A stretch of 64,000 bases of DNA from Microbacterium terregens. GTDB lineage: Bacteria > Actinomycetota > Actinomycetes > Actinomycetales > Microbacteriaceae. Where the stretch lies: the NCBI RefSeq assembly GCF_039534975.1, contig NZ_BAAAWH010000001.1:248001-312000 (forward strand), read 5' to 3'. Positions 19,096 through 27,818 of the stretch are shown one piece after another. A program made the position numbers and the translations under genes. Below the pieces are notes generated by a model. The model was not told the DNA's origin and searched no databases. It was given only the letters and a program-made list of their open reading frames with translations. Every line of letters begins with the position of its first letter. Position 1 is the stretch's first letter.

Positions 19096-20691
19096 ATGTC
19101 GTTCACGTCCCACAAAATGGGTGCGGCGATCGCTGCCGCTGCCATGGTGGCAACCGTTGGTCTGGCATCGCCGGCCTTCGCGGTGCCCGAGGCCGATACT
19201 GTCACCAAGCTCACCAAGGCCGTGAAGATCAGCCAGGTGATGAACCATCTGAAGGAACTGCAGCGCATCGCCGACGACAACGGCGACCGCGCGGCCGGAC
19301 GCCCCGGATACGCGGCATCCGTTGATTATGTGGTGAAGCAGCTCACGCGCGCCGGGTACACCCCCGAGGTGCAGGAGTTCCCGTTCACCTATGCCGAGGA
19401 GAATTCCGAGCTCACGCGCGTCGACCCCCCGACGACGTGGGTGGACGGCCAGGACTTCCTCCGCAACAACTTCGACTCCGGAAGCCCGGAGGGTACCGGC
19501 ACCGGGCCGGTCGTGTCGGTCGACCTGGTCGAGCCGTTCCCCGGGGACGGTCTGAGCACGAGCGGCTGCGAGGCGGCGGACTTCGCCGGCTTCGAGCCGG
19601 GTTCGGTCGCCCTGGTCCAGCGTGGAACCTGCGGGTTCGCGGTCAAGGCGCTCAATGCGCAGGCGGCGGGTGCCGTCGCGGTCATCGTGTCCAACGACGG
19701 TCGGCCCGGCCTGGTCGGGATGATCGGCGACGCGACCGGACTCACCATCCCGGCGGTGTTCGTGGCCTCCCCCGTCGGCGAGGATCTCGCCTCGACGCCC
19801 GGCGCGGAGGTGACGGTGACCGTCGACTACTTCGCCGAGGAGCGGACCGCGTTCAACGTGACCGCGGAGACGACGACCGGCGATGACAGCAACGTCGTCA
19901 TGGCGGGCGCACATCTGGACAGCGTGCAGAACGGCGCGGGCATCAACGACAACGGCACGGGCAGCGCCGCCCTGCTGGAGACCGCGATCCAGATGCAGCG
20001 CGTCAATCCGACCAACACGGTGCGCTTCGCGTGGTGGGGCGCCGAGGAGGAGGGCCTGCTCGGCTCCGAGCATTACGTCGCGAACCTGACCCCGGAACAG
20101 CAGGATGCCATCGCGCTGTACCTGAACTTCGACATGATCGGCTCGCCGAACTACTTCTACGGCGTGTACGACGGCGACAACTCGAGCGGAACGGCTCCGG
20201 AAGGGTTCATCCCCGAGGGCTCCGCGGCGATCGAGGACGTCTTCGAGCAGTTCTACCAGTCGCAGGGGCTGCCGTACCAGGACACCGACTTCTCGGGCCG
20301 CTCGGACTACGGGCCGTTCATCGAGGTCGGCATCCCGGCCGGCGGCCTGTTCACGGGCGCCGAGGAAATCAAGACCGCCGACGAGGCCGCGCTGTACGGC
20401 GGTCTTGCGGATGTCGCCTACGACCCGTGCTACCACCAGCCGTGTGACAGCCTCACCGCCGATGGGGCGGACCAGGCGCTCTACAAGGCGCTGAACAAGG
20501 CGTACAAGCAGCGGCTCACCGGGAACGTCAACCGGATCGCCTTGGACGTGAACTCCGACGCGCTGGCGGCAGCCATCATCACCTTCGCGTTCGACACATC
20601 GACCGTGAACGGCACGGCGGACACCTTCAGCGCGAAGTCGTTCGGATCCAGCGTCGACCTGAACGCCCTGCGGGACCGCTACACGCAGTAG
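19096..20691 (+). CDS. Secreted M28-family zinc aminopeptidase with PA domain
   Basis: 531 residues. Signal peptide of about 27 residues cut after SPAFA. A protease-associated insert (about residues 130-245) interrupts the catalytic domain. Zinc ligands are visible: His273 in AGAHLDSV, Asp285 in GINDNGTG, Glu318 in AEEEGLLGSEHY with catalytic Glu317, Asp346 in LNFDMIGS, and His447 in CYHQPCD. This is the arrangement of Streptomyces griseus aminopeptidase, which removes hydrophobic N-terminal residues outside the cell. The ATG has GAGAGGAGAACC before it. GTTGAC and GTCAAC (19038-19067) form a loose inverted repeat in the promoter region. Confidence 0.95.
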   Translation: MSFTSHKMGAAIAAAAMVATVGLASPAFAVPEADTVTKLTKAVKISQVMNHLKELQRIADDNGDRAAGRPGYAASVDYVVKQLTRAGYTPEVQEFPFTYAEENSELTRVDPPTTWVDGQDFLRNNFDSGSPEGTGTGPVVSVDLVEPFPGDGLSTSGCEAADFAGFEPGSVALVQRGTCGFAVKALNAQAAGAVAVIVSNDGRPGLVGMIGDATGLTIPAVFVASPVGEDLASTPGAEVTVTVDYFAEERTAFNVTAETTTGDDSNVVMAGAHLDSVQNGAGINDNGTGSAALLETAIQMQRVNPTNTVRFAWWGAEEEGLLGSEHYVANLTPEQQDAIALYLNFDMIGSPNYFYGVYDGDNSSGTAPEGFIPEGSAAIEDVFEQFYQSQGLPYQDTDFSGRSDYGPFIEVGIPAGGLFTGAEEIKTADEAALYGGLADVAYDPCYHQPCDSLTADGADQALYKALNKAYKQRLTGNVNRIALDVNSDALAAAIITFAFDTSTVNGTADTFSAKSFGSSVDLNALRDRYTQ

Positions 20692-20698
20692 CGGGACG

Positions 20699-20735
20699 CG
20701 AAGCGGCGGGGACGCATGTCGTCCTCGCCGCTTCG
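20699..20735. terminator. Strong hairpin terminator between aminopeptidase and AraC genes
   Basis: CGAAGCGGCG-g-GGACG-catgt-CGTCC-t-CGCCGCTTCG: 15 paired bases with one symmetric G/T mismatch, eight bases past the aminopeptidase stop and 24 before the opposite gene's stop. Confidence 0.85.
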
Positions 20736-20758
20736 GCGTCGCTGCAGCGGCGAGACCG

Positions 20759-21778
20759 CTATGCGGCGGGAACTGCGGAAGCCATGCGCTCGGCCTCGCG
20801 GCGCTCGAGCGCCGAGCCGCCCGTCCCGATCTCGCAGCAGAAGGTGGCGCGGTAGGCGGTGGGCGTCGTGCCGAGGACGCGCGAGAAGTTCTGACGGAGG
20901 ACGGATGCCGAGCCGAAACCGCACTCGTACGCGATGCGGTCCAGGCCCAGGTCGGTCTGCTCGAGCAGGCGCTGCGCGTGGATGATCCGCTGACGGCCCA
21001 GCCAGGCCGCGGGCGTCGTGCCGTAGTCGGCCTTGAACCGGCGGGCGAAGGTGCGCGGCGACATGTGCGCCTTCGCGGCGAGCTGATCGACGGGCAGCTC
21101 CATCCGCAGGTTCTCCATCATCCAGTCGGCGACCGGGGACAGCGACAGGCTCGCGACCTCGGGCAGCGGGCGTGAGATGAACTGCGCCTGACCGCCGTCC
21201 CGCTGCGGCGGCACGACCATGCGGCGCGCGATGGTGTTGGTCATCTCCGCCCCGAGCTCCTGACGCAGCAGGTGCAGACATGCATCCAGCCCCGCGGCGG
21301 TGCCGGCGCTGGTGATGATGTGTCCGTCCTGGACGTAGAGCACATCGGGATCGACGTCGATCGACGGGTACATCTGCGCCATCCGATCGGCGTACATCCA
21401 GTGCGTCGTGGCGCGGCGGCCGTCCAGGACTCCCGCCTGGGCCAGGATGAACGACCCGCTGCACACGCTGAGCAACCACGCGCCGCGGGCCGAGGCGTGA
21501 CGCACGACGTCGAGCACACGCGGATCGGTGCGCCCCCACCACTCCTTGGGCGTCGGCGAGACGACCACCAGGTCCGCCTCGTAGGCGAACGTGAGATCGT
21601 TGTCGACGTTGATCGAGAAGCCGATCTTGGACTGCACGACTCCCGGCTCGGGTGCCACGATCCGGAAATCGAAGTTCGGGATGCCGTCATCCGTGCGATC
21701 CAGACCGAAGGCCTCGCACGCGACGCCGAACTCGAACGGCGCGAACCCGTCTTGGACGATGACAGCGACGGTCTTCAT
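20759..21778 (-). CDS. GlxA-like AraC regulator with DJ-1/PfpI amidase-type domain
   Basis: 339 residues. The N-terminal DJ-1/PfpI fold (1-190) includes the nucleophile elbow LLSVCSGSFILAQAG, as in transcriptional regulators of the FtrA/GlxA group. The C-terminal AraC domain has two helix-turn-helices: VDQLAAKAHMSPRTFARRF and LDRIAYECGFGSASVLRQNF. Ligand unknown. Start MKTVAVIVQDGF is supported by AGAGGAGTTCGAC. It lies opposite the aminopeptidase gene with a hairpin between them. Confidence 0.93.
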   Translation of the reverse strand: MKTVAVIVQDGFAPFEFGVACEAFGLDRTDDGIPNFDFRIVAPEPGVVQSKIGFSINVDNDLTFAYEADLVVVSPTPKEWWGRTDPRVLDVVRHASARGAWLLSVCSGSFILAQAGVLDGRRATTHWMYADRMAQMYPSIDVDPDVLYVQDGHIITSAGTAAGLDACLHLLRQELGAEMTNTIARRMVVPPQRDGGQAQFISRPLPEVASLSLSPVADWMMENLRMELPVDQLAAKAHMSPRTFARRFKADYGTTPAAWLGRQRIIHAQRLLEQTDLGLDRIAYECGFGSASVLRQNFSRVLGTTPTAYRATFCCEIGTGGSALERREAERMASAVPAA

Positions 21779-21879
21779 GTCGAACTCCTCTGAGCAAGGA
21801 ACGGTCGTGGCAGTTTTCCTGCGTTGTGTGTCCATCCTGCCACTCGTGGCCGGATCACGTCAAGCGTAGCGTTTCTGCC

Positions 21880-21996
21880 ATGTTGATGATCATTGTTGTT
21901 GCAGCCATTGCCGCATATGCGATCGGTGCATCGGTCGTCGCCCTCACCAAGGACGGCTACCACCGGGAGCCGACCGACTACACGCGACTCCCCTGA
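21880..21996 (+). CDS. 38-residue single-pass membrane peptide
   Basis: MLMIIVVAAIAAYAIGASVV is one membrane helix, followed by a polar tail DGYHREPTDYTR. The ATG lies seven bases after TAGCGT (21867-21872), a leaderless arrangement seen repeatedly in this window, which is the main reason to accept so short a gene. No named family recognised. Confidence 0.7.
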   Translation: MLMIIVVAAIAAYAIGASVVALTKDGYHREPTDYTRLP

Positions 21997-22037
21997 GCGC
22001 GTCCCGACCCTGACCGCCGGGCGAACGCCACCGGCAG

Positions 22038-23237
22038 TCAGGCCCGGGCGCGGGCGTAGACCTCCACCATTGCCGCCGTTCGCGACGACTGGCGGAAGCG
22101 CTCACGGATCGAGGGGTCCGGCGTCGGGCCCGTCCCGGTCGCGATCTGCAGCGCCGCGGTGCGCAGGGTCGCCGCAAGAGCGGCGGACGAAGCATCCGGC
22201 ACCGCCCAGAAGCCCGAACCGAGCTCCGCCGCGATGTCGGGGTCGCTGACGACCGCGGGTGTGCCCAGGGCCGCGGCCTCGAACACGGTCATGCCCTGCG
22301 TCTCGAATCCGATCGAGGTCTGCACGACCGCGTCGGCCGCGGCGATGCGGCGCAGCGTCTCGGCGTACGGCAGCCGTCCCGCGAAGACGACGGATGCCGT
22401 CGGCCGCAGCCGTTCGACCAGCCTGCGCGCCGCGCGCGCCTGTCCCCCGCCCCCGATGACCTCCACATCCGCGTCGATGCCCGACTCGGCGAGGGCGTCG
22501 AGGAACGGGATCAGACGCTTCTCCGGGCTCATCCGTCCAAGCCACACGAAGCGCGGCCGGCCGGCGTCGCGCACCACGGCGCCGGCGGCGAGCGCGGCGT
22601 CCAGGACGTCGTCGTCGATCCCGTTCCACACCACATCGACGGCCCGCTCCGTCCCCATGCCGGGGGCTACACCGTGCTGCTCCAGTCGGCGCGCGAAGTG
22701 CGAGGAGGGCGCGGTGATCGCGTGGGAGCGCACGGCGAAGCCGCGCAGGTACGCCCATCCGTCGCGGCCCTTCGGTCCGAGCTTCAGGACCCGCCGCTGC
22801 CACGCGTTCAGCACCCGCAGCACCATGCCGGGGAACGGCGCGGTCGCCTCGATCCCGACATCCACGCGGTTGTGCATCGTGTGGACCACGCGCAAGCCGT
22901 GTCGGGTCGCGAAGCGATGGCCGATGAGGGCGCCCCAGAAGTCGCCTTGGACGTGGACCACATCCACCGGCGGCCGGCCGGCGAGCGCGGCATCCACGAA
23001 CCGGTCGGTCCGGCGGCCCGGCCAGGACAGCGAGTACTCCCGGTCCCACGTGATCGGGATCGACGGAGTGTCGACGTACGCGTCATCGGACGCACCGGCG
23101 CGGGGGCCGTGCATCCGCGGCGCGACGACCGTCACGACGTGGCCAGCGCGCTCGAGGAAGCGACGCTGCAGCCGCATCGAGACCTGTGCCCCGCCGAGGG
23201 ACTCGACGTGCTGATCGCCGAACATCACGACGTGCAT
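22038..23237 (-). CDS. GT4-family glycosyltransferase
   Basis: 399 residues, GT-B fold. N-terminal Rossmann half with GGAQVSMRLQRRFLERAGH and VDVVHVQGDFWG; C-terminal half with FVWLGRMSPEKRLIPFL, VVFAGRL and the donor-binding EX7E-like segment GFETQGMTVFEAAALGTPAVV. It transfers a sugar from an NDP- or GDP-sugar to a cell-envelope acceptor. Six bases after the stop of the upstream glycosyltransferase, so the two are one operon. Confidence 0.9.
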   Translation of the reverse strand: MHVVMFGDQHVESLGGAQVSMRLQRRFLERAGHVVTVVAPRMHGPRAGASDDAYVDTPSIPITWDREYSLSWPGRRTDRFVDAALAGRPPVDVVHVQGDFWGALIGHRFATRHGLRVVHTMHNRVDVGIEATAPFPGMVLRVLNAWQRRVLKLGPKGRDGWAYLRGFAVRSHAITAPSSHFARRLEQHGVAPGMGTERAVDVVWNGIDDDVLDAALAAGAVVRDAGRPRFVWLGRMSPEKRLIPFLDALAESGIDADVEVIGGGGQARAARRLVERLRPTASVVFAGRLPYAETLRRIAAADAVVQTSIGFETQGMTVFEAAALGTPAVVSDPDIAAELGSGFWAVPDASSAALAATLRTAALQIATGTGPTPDPSIRERFRQSSRTAAMVEVYARARA

Positions 23238-23243
23238 CGGCGC

Positions 23244-24464
23244 CTATTCAGGAAGCGGGTCGCCGCGGTACAGCGCCTCGAACGTGTCGAGGGTGCGGTT
23301 GATGTCGTGGATCACGACGCCGTCGAGCGACGCCTGCTGCATGCGGAGGCGCTCCTCGGGCGCCGCGGTGAGCACGTCCGTGAGTCGTGCTGCCATCTCC
23401 TCGGCGTTGCCGGGCTCGAAGAGGTACCCGTTCTCGCCGTCGTGGACGAGGTGGGGCAGCGCCACCGCGTTCGCCGCGACGATCGGAAGCCCGGAGGCCA
23501 TCGCCTCCATGGTCGCGATCGACTGCAGCTCCGCGATCGACGCGATGGCGAACAGGCTGGCGTGGCTGTACAGCGCGCGAAGCTCGTCTTCCGGCGCGTG
23601 CCCGTGGAAGTTCACGCGTGCCGCGAGCCCGAGCGATTGCGCGAGCTGCTCGAGGTTCTTGCGCTGATCGCCCCCGCCGACGAGGTCGACGTGGACATCG
23701 AGCTCGGGATCCAGCCGGGCGACCGCCTTCAGCAGCACGTCGATGTGCTTCTCGGTGGTCAGCCGGCCGACGAACAGGATGCGGTGCGCGTCCCGGGGCG
23801 TGAGGTCGGGCGCATAGTTCGAACGATCGATGCCGCAGCTGATCGGGATGACGCCGTGGATGTCGATCGTCGACTCCAAGAAGTCCGCCGCCTTGCGGGT
23901 CGGCGTGGTCACAGCGCGCGTCATGACGAACGTCCGCTTCGCGTCGGCCCAGGCGAGCTTGAGCATCACCTCGTTCAGCGCATGCGGCAGGGTCGTGAAG
24001 TCCAGGATGTTCTCGGCCATCACGTGATTGGTCGCGATGATCGGGATGCCGCGCTTGTGGGCCTCGCGAGCCAGACCCCGGCCGATCACGATGTGCGACT
24101 GGATGTGCACGACGTCCGGTTTGACCTCGTCGAGCACGCGACGGGCGTGGTGCTTCGCTCTCCATGGCAGGACGAACGTGAGCCAGTCGTGCGGAAACCA
24201 CCGCCACGACGGGAGCCGATGCAGGGTCATCGGCTGACCTTCGATGATTTCGGTCGCTGTCCCCCGCGTCCAATGCGTCGCGCTGGGGGCCATGACGTGC
24301 ACATCGTGACCACGCGCCACGAGGCCGGCGGCCAGGCGCTCGGCGAAGCGCGCGGCACCGTTGACGTGCGGGGCGAAGGTGTCGGCGCCGATCACGACGG
24401 TGAGGGGTCGGTGAGCGTCGGGCTCGGTGGCGCGGGGATCGTCGGGCGTCTCGGACGGGGTCAC
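23244..24464 (-). CDS. GT4-family glycosyltransferase, mannosyltransferase-like
   Basis: 406 residues from the GTG at 24464. LTVVIGADTFAPHVNGAARFAERLAAGL is the acceptor-side start typical of PimB/GtfB-like enzymes; VHIQSHIVIGRG and the C-terminal ILFVGRLTTEKHIDVLLKA with ELQSIATMEAMASGLPIVAANA (EX7E) bind the nucleotide sugar. Probable glycolipid mannosylation. The start is uncertain: ATG 24518 would add 18 low-complexity residues and follows TACGAT (24534-24529) by ten bases; neither start has a ribosome site. Confidence 0.88.
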   Translation of the reverse strand: MTPSETPDDPRATEPDAHRPLTVVIGADTFAPHVNGAARFAERLAAGLVARGHDVHVMAPSATHWTRGTATEIIEGQPMTLHRLPSWRWFPHDWLTFVLPWRAKHHARRVLDEVKPDVVHIQSHIVIGRGLAREAHKRGIPIIATNHVMAENILDFTTLPHALNEVMLKLAWADAKRTFVMTRAVTTPTRKAADFLESTIDIHGVIPISCGIDRSNYAPDLTPRDAHRILFVGRLTTEKHIDVLLKAVARLDPELDVHVDLVGGGDQRKNLEQLAQSLGLAARVNFHGHAPEDELRALYSHASLFAIASIAELQSIATMEAMASGLPIVAANAVALPHLVHDGENGYLFEPGNAEEMAARLTDVLTAAPEERLRMQQASLDGVVIHDINRTLDTFEALYRGDPLPE

Positions 24465-24659
24465 GGGATGCTGGTTGCCTAACTCTGCGCTGGGGGCGGG
24501 TCGCACGGGTCGGTGCATGCGCAACTCAATCGTAGCCGAGGGGCCCACCCGTCGCCCGGAAGAGCGCATCCGGCGCGGGCACCTCGCCCCTGGTCGGGCC
24601 GGTTCGCTGTCTCGCACGGACGGACGCGGACGCGTGTTCCCACCTCGTACGCTGGATGC

Positions 24660-25268
24660 ATGCCCCGACTTCAGGCTGATGCCGATCCGAAGCGCTGGGT
24701 CGCCGTGACCGGCTCCCTGGTGTTCGGCGGTCGCCGGCACCGCAAGGCCGCGATCCGGATGCTGCTCGACCAGGCGAACCGTGCGCTCGGCGTGGCCGGT
24801 CCCGCGGATTCGACGTCGCGACGTCCGGGCGGCTTCGCGGCATGGGCGATGAGTCAGGCGACCCCGTTCCTGATGCGCCGGGCGGCGGGGCGCGTACTCG
24901 TCTGGGTGTGGAAGGCCGACCCGGAGCTGCTGGTCGTCATGGCCCAGGTTCAGGAGGCCACGGCGCAGCTCCGCGCGGCGCGCGCCACGATGCCGATGGA
25001 GTACGACGACACCGAGTCGTTCCGCGGCAGCTACCTGGGCATGGGAGAGAAGCTCGCGATGCCGCTTCCCCAGGATCAGCGCACCCCGCCTTTCGCGACG
25101 TACACGTGGGACACCGGCGCGCATTTCGTGACGGTCACCGCCGTGTGCAGCGACCGGGAGCGATTCGGCACGGTCCTCGGTGCCGTGGACGAGCTGGCGC
25201 GCACCCTTCGAATCGTGGACGACGTCGCGCTCGGAGAGTCGTCCCAGGTCCTGCGGCTCGATCCCTGA
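24660..25268 (+). CDS. Conserved protein of unknown function
   Basis: 202 residues, soluble, alpha/beta. Basic N-terminus (GRRHRKAAIRMLLDQANRAL), a middle helix AQVQEATAQLRAARATM, and a C-terminal half with strands (FATYTWDTGAHFVTVTAVCSD). I know no family name. TACGCT (24648-24653) precedes the ATG by six bases: leaderless. Divergent from the glycosyltransferase operon. Confidence 0.8.
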   Translation: MPRLQADADPKRWVAVTGSLVFGGRRHRKAAIRMLLDQANRALGVAGPADSTSRRPGGFAAWAMSQATPFLMRRAAGRVLVWVWKADPELLVVMAQVQEATAQLRAARATMPMEYDDTESFRGSYLGMGEKLAMPLPQDQRTPPFATYTWDTGAHFVTVTAVCSDRERFGTVLGAVDELARTLRIVDDVALGESSQVLRLDP

Positions 25269-25290
25269 TCCCTTGCACCGCCGACCGCAG

Positions 25291-25319
25291 CGGCGCCGGC
25301 ACGACCGGTGTCGGGCGCC
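25291..25319. terminator. Imperfect GC hairpin between convergent genes
   Basis: GGCGCC...GGGCGCC arms with GCAC/GTGT inner pairs, between the unknown protein gene and the permease gene on the other strand. Confidence 0.4.
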
Positions 25320-25328
25320 CGAGCAGGC

Positions 25329-26411
25329 TCAGTCCGGCCCGATGGCCGTCCGATCGCCCGAGAGCCACCGCAGCCACCGCGCGCCCGGGTCACCCTCGAG
25401 CACCAGGGCACGCACCAGCAGGGTCAGGGGGATCGAGAGGATCGCGCCGAGCGGACCGATGATGAAGGTCCAGAAGATCACCGAGAAGAAGCTCAGCGTC
25501 AGGCTGAGGTCGACGGCATCGCTGACGAACTTCGGCTGGACGAGCACCTGCAGCACGACGTTGACGACGCTGTAGATCGCGATCACGGCGAGCATGAGCG
25601 GCCATCCGCCGACGACGAGGGCGAGCAGTGCGGGTGGCACGAGCCCGATGACGAACCCGATGTTCGGGATGAAGTTCGTGACGAACGCGAGGATCGCCCA
25701 CACCGCCGGCGCCGGGACCCCGATCGCCCACAGCGCCAGCCCGTCGATGATCGCGACGACCGCGCCGAAGCTCGCGTTGACGACGTAGTACCGCCGCACA
25801 CCCGTGTTGAAGCTCAGGATGCGGCGCACCGTCGGCCGCGCGGCCGCACCGAACGAGGTCTCGGCCCGTGCGTAGCGCGCGCCGTCGACTGCCATGAAGA
25901 TCACATAGGCGAGGACGAAGAACAGGGCCGTGAGGATCCCCACCGCAGTTCCGCCGAGCGAGGTCACGAAGGACACGATCGTCGAGGGCTCCAGAACGGA
26001 TGCCGCGGCATCCGACGCTTCATCCCCCAGTCCGATCGAACCGAGCCAGGAGATCACGGTCTGCGCGGACGCCTGCAGCTCGTCGGTGAAGTCCGCCACG
26101 AGGCGGACGAACTGCGTCCCCGCGAAGAACAGCAGCAGCCCCAGGACGACGAGGATCAGGTAGGCGATGACGATGACAGCGGTCGTGGCGAGCCAGCGCG
26201 GCCACCCGAAGCGTTCGAGCGGATGACGGACGGGGTGGCAGATGATGACGATCACGGCGGCCAGCACGAGCGGGCCGACCAACTCACGGGCGAAGAACAA
26301 ACCTGCGAGCGCGACCACCGCAGCGGCCAGACCGAGCAGCACGCGCAGAGTCGGGGAGAGCGCGGCCGGTGGCGGCACAGGGATGGTGGGCTGGCGACCG
26401 AAGAGGCTCAT
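25329..26411 (-). CDS. AI-2E family (PerM-like) membrane transporter
   Basis: 360 residues with about eight membrane segments. VLAYVIFMAVDGARY and VWAILAFVTNFIPNIGFVIGLVPPALLAL with the FIPNIG(x)3G motif are characteristic of the family. Members export small molecules or drive Na+/H+ exchange; the substrate is not predictable. Its ATG overlaps the stop of the K+ channel gene by 4 bp. Confidence 0.92.
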   Translation of the reverse strand: MSLFGRQPTIPVPPPAALSPTLRVLLGLAAAVVALAGLFFARELVGPLVLAAVIVIICHPVRHPLERFGWPRWLATTAVIVIAYLILVVLGLLLFFAGTQFVRLVADFTDELQASAQTVISWLGSIGLGDEASDAAASVLEPSTIVSFVTSLGGTAVGILTALFFVLAYVIFMAVDGARYARAETSFGAAARPTVRRILSFNTGVRRYYVVNASFGAVVAIIDGLALWAIGVPAPAVWAILAFVTNFIPNIGFVIGLVPPALLALVVGGWPLMLAVIAIYSVVNVVLQVLVQPKFVSDAVDLSLTLSFFSVIFWTFIIGPLGAILSIPLTLLVRALVLEGDPGARWLRWLSGDRTAIGPD

Positions 26412-27142
26412 CGGGCGTCGGCGCTCTCTTTCGGCGCGGGCGGTGGCGGCAGCCGCGCACTGATGTCGTCGATCTTGTGCGAGACGTCGCGAAGCTGACC
26501 CCGCGTGGCCGGCTCGTCCGTGTCACGGCCGATCGCGGCGCGCTCGAGCACCCATGACGCGAGCGTCGCCGTCACCACGCCGACGAGCGCCACTCCGCCG
26601 CACATCAGCAGCACCGCGACGATGCGTCCCCACGCCGTGACGGGGAAGTAGTCGCCGTAGCCGACCGTCGTGATCGTCACGAACGCCCACCAGACCGCGT
26701 CGCCGAACGTCTCGATGTTCGCACCGGGGGCTCCACGTTCCGCGTCGAGTTCGGCGAGGGCCGCGATCCAGATCAGGATCGCGGCGGCGCCGGCGCCGTA
26801 GATCGCGATGCTGCTGCGCAGCGCGGTGCCCGCCGTGCGCCGCAGCGAATGGATGAGCGTGAGCGCCTTCAGCAGCCGCAGCGGCTTCAGCACCGGCAGT
26901 GCGACGACCAGCAGATCGAAGATGTGCTCGCGGAACCACCGCCCGCGCGTGTCCGCCAACATGAGGCGCACGAGGTAGTCGGCCGCGAAGCTCAGCCAGG
27001 TCAGCAGGATGAACACCCGCGCGATCAGGTACAGCGTCCCTTGGAGATCGGCGATGACCTGCCACGAGTAGACGAGGATGAAGACGATCGACGAGATCAA
27101 CAGCGGCCAGTACGTCAGCTGCCGCCAGCGCTCCTCCGTCAT
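26408..27142 (-). CDS. Voltage-gated-type K+ channel
   Basis: 244 residues. Six membrane segments with a positively charged S4-like helix (LKPLRLLKALTLIHSLRR), pore helix AVWWAFVTITTVGYGDYFP with the TVGYGD selectivity filter, then an S6 helix and a short cytoplasmic tail (about 60 residues) predicted to form a coiled coil ending in prolines; no RCK domain. TAGAGT (27154-27149) precedes the ATG by six bases, giving a leaderless message for this and the AI-2E gene. Confidence 0.93.
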   Translation of the reverse strand: MTEERWRQLTYWPLLISSIVFILVYSWQVIADLQGTLYLIARVFILLTWLSFAADYLVRLMLADTRGRWFREHIFDLLVVALPVLKPLRLLKALTLIHSLRRTAGTALRSSIAIYGAGAAAILIWIAALAELDAERGAPGANIETFGDAVWWAFVTITTVGYGDYFPVTAWGRIVAVLLMCGGVALVGVVTATLASWVLERAAIGRDTDEPATRGQLRDVSHKIDDISARLPPPPAPKESADAR

Positions 27143-27219
27143 GCCCGAACTCTAGAACCCGCGCGGCCGGGATGCCGGATGCCGCGCGGAAAGGCACCGG
27201 CGAGCCCGCGCGCGCTGCG

Positions 27220-27741
27220 CTACTTCCCCGGGTCGGTGCGCCTCCGCGACGTCCGCTTGCCGTCGGCGCGCCCGGCGCTCTCCGCGGCATCCGGGTCATC
27301 CTGGCTCTGCTCGAGTGCCAGCCGCGGCCGCCACACGACGATGTCGGTCGCCCGCCGGACACGGCGGCCCTGGCGCAGGGTGACCACGGACCCGGTCGCA
27401 CCCGCCGCGAAGACGCGCGCACCGGGCCGGTTCTCCAGCTCGGCGCGCACGCGCGCCTCCAGGTCGTGGACGCGATGATGCAGCTCTCGCACGCGATCTT
27501 CGAGTTCGATGATCCGGGCGATCGCGGGCAGGCTCATGCCATCGGACGAGAGGCGCGCGACTTCGCGGAGCTGTTCCACGTGCCGCGTCGAGTAGCGGCG
27601 TGATCCGCCCTGGGTGCGCGCGGGCACGACGAGCCCGAGTCGGTCGTACTGCCTCAGGGTCTGCGGGTGCATGCCGGCGAGTTCGGCGGCGACGGCGATC
27701 GCGAAGATGGGGGCGTCCTCATCGATCTCTCGTTCAGGCAT
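27220..27741 (-). CDS. hspR: HspR, MerR-type heat-shock repressor
   Basis: 173 residues. APIFAIAVAAELAGMHPQTLRQYDRLGLV is the MerR helix-turn-helix in its HspR form, followed by SRRYSTRHVEQLREVARL and a coiled coil (LEDRVRELHHRVHDLEARVRAEL). It binds HAIR sites, with DnaK acting as co-repressor in Streptomyces. Last gene of the dnaK operon, so it controls its own level. HAIR sites are seen upstream of dnaK and of clpB. The basic C-terminal tail (about 40 residues) is longer than usual. Confidence 0.95.
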   Translation of the reverse strand: MPEREIDEDAPIFAIAVAAELAGMHPQTLRQYDRLGLVVPARTQGGSRRYSTRHVEQLREVARLSSDGMSLPAIARIIELEDRVRELHHRVHDLEARVRAELENRPGARVFAAGATGSVVTLRQGRRVRRATDIVVWRPRLALEQSQDDPDAAESAGRADGKRTSRRRTDPGK

Positions 27742-27818
27742 CCCATCTCACCTCTTCTCTTCGATCCTCGGTCCGCTTCGTCTCCCGGTCGGGACACGAC
27801 CCGCGGTCGGTCTGCGGG

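Noticed and set aside
25308..26498. 396-codon frame antisense to the AI-2E permease
   Set aside because: Asp/Arg/His-rich by-product of the opposite strand; the permease has clear membrane helices and the FIPNIG motif.
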